16,372 bases of DNA from JAVWGW01 sp036651575. GTDB taxonomy: Bacteria; Actinomycetota; Coriobacteriia; Coriobacteriales; Eggerthellaceae. The notes beneath the pieces are model-generated. The model was given only the letters and a program-made list of their open reading frames with translations. It was not told the DNA's origin and did no database searches. Of this stretch, positions 13,520 to 16,372 are shown piece by piece. Within the stretch, counting starts at the first letter, position 1. Each line of letters opens with the position of its first letter. Made by a program: the position numbers and the translations under genes. The stretch lies in contig JAVVXN010000035.1 in assembly GCA_036651575.1 (NCBI GenBank), forward strand, positions 1-16,372. The letters run 5' to 3'.

Positions 13520-14308
13520 TTATCCTTTACGAGCGACAAGACCGATTGCCGGTGCGTTACATGATGCAGGATCGCTGCAATCGGGCAGGGAGCGCACAAA
13601 TTCGAGGAACTCCGCCATCGAACCATGATCGACGGCATCGATGTCGAAATTATCGGGATCGAGCAGGCAGTCGGTGATCAGATAGGCAGGCATACCCACC
13701 TTGAGGCACGCGAGGTCTTCGCGGGTATTGTTGCCGACCATCAACACCTCTGCGGGCTTGCAGGCAAACGCTGCCAGATTTTCTTCGTAATAGGCGGTAT
13801 TGGGCTTGACGGCGCTTGAATTTTCGAATGTCGTGATGCGAGTAAACGCCTGGGGATCGATATCTCCCCAGTTCAATCGCCAATCAACTGCACGAGCAGG
13901 AAACATCGGCATCGTGGTGAGCGCCAGCGGATAGCCTTTTTCCTGCAGCGTTTCGACCACGACGGAAGACAAGGGGTTAAGCGGCATACCCGCACCGATT
14001 TCGCCGAAATCCTTTTCATAGAATTCGTTGAGCAAAACCTTCCAGTCGACCCCTTCAGGAGTCATATCGCCCACCTCTTCTAAGAAAACCTGCCAGAACA
14101 CCTCTTCGTTGGTATGTGTACCGTCGTTGTGCGCCATCGCCCCGATACCGCCGCGCAAAGCATCAATAAAGCGCTTGACATCAAGACCATGCTCTTCGAC
14201 AAATGATTCGATCGAGAGGAAGTATCCCCCCATAAACGCGTCCATATCAAGGGGGAGCAACGTTCCGTCGAGGTCGAAGAAGATGGCGCGATAAGCTGTT
14301 TGTGTCAT
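13520..14308 (-). CDS. HAD-superfamily hydrolase (phosphatase-like)
   Basis: A 262-residue HAD protein. Motif I is FFDLDGT with nucleophile Asp12 and acid/base Asp14. Motif II is LALTT (Thr131/132), motif III is AVKPN (Lys168), and motif IV is VGNNTREDLA. In motif IV the first acidic residue is replaced by Asn193 while Asp198 remains, which could weaken Mg2+ binding. A helical cap (about 20-110) lies between motifs I and II, as in type C1 phosphatases. The substrate is unknown. It is the first gene of a tight pair with tgt, 3 bases apart. The ATG at 14308 has AAAGGA 7 bases upstream. Confidence 0.85.
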   Translation of the reverse strand: MTQTAYRAIFFDLDGTLLPLDMDAFMGGYFLSIESFVEEHGLDVKRFIDALRGGIGAMAHNDGTHTNEEVFWQVFLEEVGDMTPEGVDWKVLLNEFYEKDFGEIGAGMPLNPLSSVVVETLQEKGYPLALTTMPMFPARAVDWRLNWGDIDPQAFTRITTFENSSAVKPNTAYYEENLAAFACKPAEVLMVGNNTREDLACLKVGMPAYLITDCLLDPDNFDIDAVDHGSMAEFLEFVRSLPDCSDPASCNAPAIGLVARKG

Positions 14309-14354
14309 ACGTGATTCCTTTACTGAAGCCGAATGAAGATTATCTTTCCGTGCT

Positions 14355-14362
14355 AGTATAAT
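14355..14362. promoter_or_regulatory. Overlapping divergent -10 boxes for HAD-tgt and queH-queA
   Basis: The 8-base AGTATAAT contains TATAAT on the plus strand (14357-14362) and TATACT on the minus strand (14360-14355). It is centred in the 82-base gap between the divergent genes. The -35 regions are weak on both sides (ATGAAG or TGAAGA on plus, TTCGTA on minus). Confidence 0.5.
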
Positions 14363-14390
14363 CGAGGATAGAAGGAGTACGAAAAACCTT

Positions 14391-15125
14391 ATGAAATTGT
14401 TACTTCATGCATGTTGCGGGCCCTGCTCGCTTGAACCGGTGCGGCTGCTTCACGCCGCGGGACACGAGTTGGCGCTCGCGTACATGAACTCGAACATACA
14501 CCCACAAAGCGAGTACACCCATCGCCTCGATACGCTTCTTGCCTGGGCTCATGCGGAGTCCATCCCCGTTATCGAAGGGGTCTACAGCCCCCGTTCCTGG
14601 GAAGCGCAGGCGGGGTGTTTCGGAGCTGCCGCGAGCACGCGCGAAGACCGCTGCCGCGCGTGCTATCGATTGCGCCTCGAAGAGGTAGCCCGCTATGCGG
14701 CCGAACACGATTTCGACGGCATCGGCTCCACCTTAAGCGTGAGCCCCTATCAGTACACCACCATCATCGAAGAAGAGCTTGCGCGCGCAGCCGAGCGCTC
14801 CGGTTTGGTTTCGGTGTTTGAAGATTTTCGACCTTTTTACGAAGAGGCAACGCGAAAAAGCCACGAACTGGGCATGTATCGCCAGAATTACTGTGGCTGC
14901 CATTATTCGGCAGCAGAAGCCGCCCGACAACGCGAAGAACGAGCCCTGGAGCGTCGCGTTCGCAAGCAGGAAGAACGTGCTGCCCACGCCGACGAAATCG
15001 CTGTCGCCGAAAAGCTGCGCGCCGCAAAAAAAGCAGAGCGGCAACGCTTTGCCGAAAAGCAGGCGGCAAAACGAGCGATTAAGGACCGCCTGCGCCACGA
15101 GGCGTCCCAAAACCGCGAAGCATAA
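14391..15125 (+). CDS. queH: Epoxyqueuosine reductase QueH with a long charged C-terminal extension
   Basis: A 244-residue QueH (formerly DUF208), the cobalamin-independent enzyme that reduces epoxyqueuosine to queuosine in tRNA and replaces QueG. The conserved metal-binding cysteines are in LHACCGPCS (Cys8, Cys9, Cys12), RCRACYRLRL (Cys88, Cys91) and YRQNYCGC (Cys168, Cys170). STLSVSPYQY (113-122) is another family block. Residues about 175-244 form an Arg/Glu/Lys/Ala-rich segment that looks like one long helix or coiled coil, beyond the catalytic core. AAGGAG lies 13 bases before the ATG, rather far; no other in-frame start fits better. queA follows after 34 bases. Confidence 0.93.
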   Translation: MKLLLHACCGPCSLEPVRLLHAAGHELALAYMNSNIHPQSEYTHRLDTLLAWAHAESIPVIEGVYSPRSWEAQAGCFGAAASTREDRCRACYRLRLEEVARYAAEHDFDGIGSTLSVSPYQYTTIIEEELARAAERSGLVSVFEDFRPFYEEATRKSHELGMYRQNYCGCHYSAAEAARQREERALERRVRKQEERAAHADEIAVAEKLRAAKKAERQRFAEKQAAKRAIKDRLRHEASQNREA

Positions 15126-15159
15126 ACAACCCCCACCCAATCGACAAGAAAGATAGCTC

Positions 15160-16239
15160 ATGAAAACCAGTGATTTCGACTACGACTTACCCCCACGATG
15201 CATCGCACAAGAACCCGCACTGGAACGAGACGGATGCAAAATGCTCGTCATGGACCGGCGCACGGGCGAACTACACGATCGCATCTTTCGCGATATCTAT
15301 GACTACCTCGAGCCCGGAGACGTGCTGATCGCCAATGAAACGCGCGTTATGCCAGCTCGCCTTTTGGGTGCCAAACGGGGCACTGGCGGAGCCGCCGAAA
15401 TATTTTTACTCCGCGAAGTTTTCGACCACGAACCCAAAACCGACAAGTCTGCCACCTGGGAAGTACTGGTGCGTCCCGGCAAACGCCTCAAACCCGGTGC
15501 GGTGGTTGATTTTACCGACGCGACCGACACCGTCGTGCTTTCGGCCGAAATCATCGACTGGATCGAAGATGCCGAAAAAGGAGAGCGCTTAGCACGCTTA
15601 ACCACGCCTTTGCCCTCCCTCGACGAAGCGCTCCACGCCGTCGGGCACACACCTTTGCCTCCCTATATCAAAAACTATGCGGGGGACGAAGAGCTCTACC
15701 AAACCGTATTTTCGAAGCGGGAGAAATCCGCAGCAGCTCCCACGGCAGGACTGCACTTCACCCCCGCGCTGATCGAACGCATCAAGGACAAGGGTGTTAT
15801 CTTCGAGACGGTTGAATTGGAAGTAGGGCTTGACACGTTTCGCATCGTCGACGAAGAAGACCCCGAGCAGCACACCATCCACACCGAACGCTACACCGTG
15901 GGGCAAAACGTGGTCGACGCGGTTGAGGCAGCCCACCGAAGGGGAAACCGCGTGATAGCCGTCGGAACAACCAGCGTCCGTAGCCTCGAAAGCGCCTGGG
16001 ATGCCGAAGCGAAAAAACTCGTGGCGCGCGAGGGAGAAAAAACCTCGCTCTACCTGTTGCCCGGCTCGCAGTTTCACGTGATCGATGCCATGATCACCAA
16101 TTTCCATGTGCCACGCTCAACGCTCATGATGCTGGTGTCGGCATTTTCGACCCGGGAACATATCATGGCCGCCTACCACCATGCCATCGAACATGACTAT
16201 CGCCTTCTCTCTTTCGGCGACGCCATGTTCATGCAGTAA
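15160..16239 (+). CDS. queA: S-adenosylmethionine:tRNA ribosyltransferase-isomerase QueA
   Basis: A 359-residue QueA, which transfers and isomerises the ribosyl part of S-adenosylmethionine onto preQ1 in tRNA to give epoxyqueuosine, the substrate of QueH. Family blocks include FDYDLPPRCIAQEP (6-19), an IANETRVMPARL stretch (57-68), AAAPTAGLHFT (191-201), AVGTTSVRSLE (267-277), NFHVPRSTLMMLVSAF (314-329) and LLSFGDAMFM (349-358) at the C-terminus. The length is normal. The ribosome site is modest (AAGAAAG, 7 bases before ATG). It is co-oriented with queH and probably co-transcribed. No terminator is seen before the palindromic repeats that begin at 16263. Confidence 0.97.
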   Translation: MKTSDFDYDLPPRCIAQEPALERDGCKMLVMDRRTGELHDRIFRDIYDYLEPGDVLIANETRVMPARLLGAKRGTGGAAEIFLLREVFDHEPKTDKSATWEVLVRPGKRLKPGAVVDFTDATDTVVLSAEIIDWIEDAEKGERLARLTTPLPSLDEALHAVGHTPLPPYIKNYAGDEELYQTVFSKREKSAAAPTAGLHFTPALIERIKDKGVIFETVELEVGLDTFRIVDEEDPEQHTIHTERYTVGQNVVDAVEAAHRRGNRVIAVGTTSVRSLESAWDAEAKKLVAREGEKTSLYLLPGSQFHVIDAMITNFHVPRSTLMMLVSAFSTREHIMAAYHHAIEHDYRLLSFGDAMFMQ

Positions 16240-16262
16240 CCCCCGAAAGCACCATCCCCCCT

Positions 16263-16314
16263 CCCCACCGCGTCGTGACGGGCGAAGCCTCGTCACGCGC
16301 CCGCCCCAGGTTGA
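16263..16314. repeat. Palindromic intergenic repeat, unit 1
   Basis: A 52-base unit starting CCCCACCGCGTCGTGAC and ending CAGGTTGA. Its centre is a hairpin in which CGTGACG pairs with CGTCACG. It is about 80% identical to unit 2 (16319-16372), with paired changes in the stem, and is separated from it by only 4 bases. Confidence 0.8.
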
Positions 16315-16318
16315 GCAA

Positions 16319-16372
16319 CCCCACCGCGTCGTGACCGAGCGCAGCTCCGGTCACGCGCCTGCCGCAGGTTGA
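16319..16372. repeat. Palindromic intergenic repeat, unit 2, reaching the window edge
   Basis: A 54-base unit with the same first 17 bases and the same GTCACGCGCC and CAGGTTGA segments as unit 1. Its stem reads CGTGACCG with CGGTCACG, so both arms have changed together. The sequence stops at the end of the unit, so further copies may follow. Confidence 0.8.

Noticed and set aside
15598..16107. Minus-strand open frame of 169 codons opposite queA
   Set aside because: It is a shadow of queA with no recognisable domain.
16181..16372. Open frame running off the right edge across the palindromic repeats
   Set aside because: It begins inside queA in another frame and the rest is repeat DNA; no coding features are seen.

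Overview
The window looks chromosomal, from a moderately GC-rich Gram-positive bacterium. The gene set suggests an actinobacterial gut lineage of the Coriobacteriia/Eggerthellales type: a T-box leader, an FMN riboswitch driving an ECF riboflavin transporter, a fused SecDF, and a QueH/QueA/Tgt queuosine set. This placement is by eye and no database was searched. The housekeeping genes look intact. I see no prophage, insertion sequence, CRISPR array or tRNA/rRNA gene. A run of 100 Ns (9336-9435) interrupts the 3' end of secDF.

Layout. 1-281: a minus-strand T-box leader and its promoter; the regulated gene lies off the left edge and the apparent specifier codon is UUC (Phe). 265-1227 (-): a membrane-anchored C39-family cysteine peptidase. 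1411-2829 and 3106-4527 (-): two tandem paralogous AGCS sodium:alanine/glycine symporters, separated by 276 bases that hold a -10 box and an unexplained set of inverted repeats. 4651-8728 (+): promoter, FMN riboswitch, terminator, ribU, a single gene carrying both ECF ATPases, ecfT, and a pyridoxamine-phosphate-oxidase-like flavoprotein. A bidirectional terminator closes this unit against a minus-strand DUF1292-like gene (8814-9137). 9295-12187 (-): secDF. 12371-14308 (-): tgt and, immediately upstream, a HAD hydrolase. 14391-16239 (+): queH and queA, divergent from the HAD-tgt pair. 16263-16372: two copies of a palindromic repeat running to the window edge.

How the genes fit together. The plus-strand unit 4651-8728 is a flavin module: FMN sensed by the riboswitch should shut off riboflavin uptake, and the last gene is probably an FMN-binding protein. 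Tgt, QueA and QueH perform the last three steps of tRNA queuosine synthesis: insertion of preQ1, addition of the epoxycyclopentanediol, and reduction of epoxyqueuosine. The upstream preQ1 genes are not here, so preQ1 is made elsewhere in the genome or salvaged. Tgt next to SecDF recalls the common queA-tgt-yajC-secD-secF order, with yajC absent and queA on the opposite strand.

I found no clear novel multi-gene system. The observations most worth a second look are the structured leader before the second symporter gene, the Asn/Ser difference between the two symporters at a conserved motif, the FMN-controlled single-chain ECF ATPase, the probable wrong reading frame across the assembly gap in secDF, and the palindromic repeats at the right edge.
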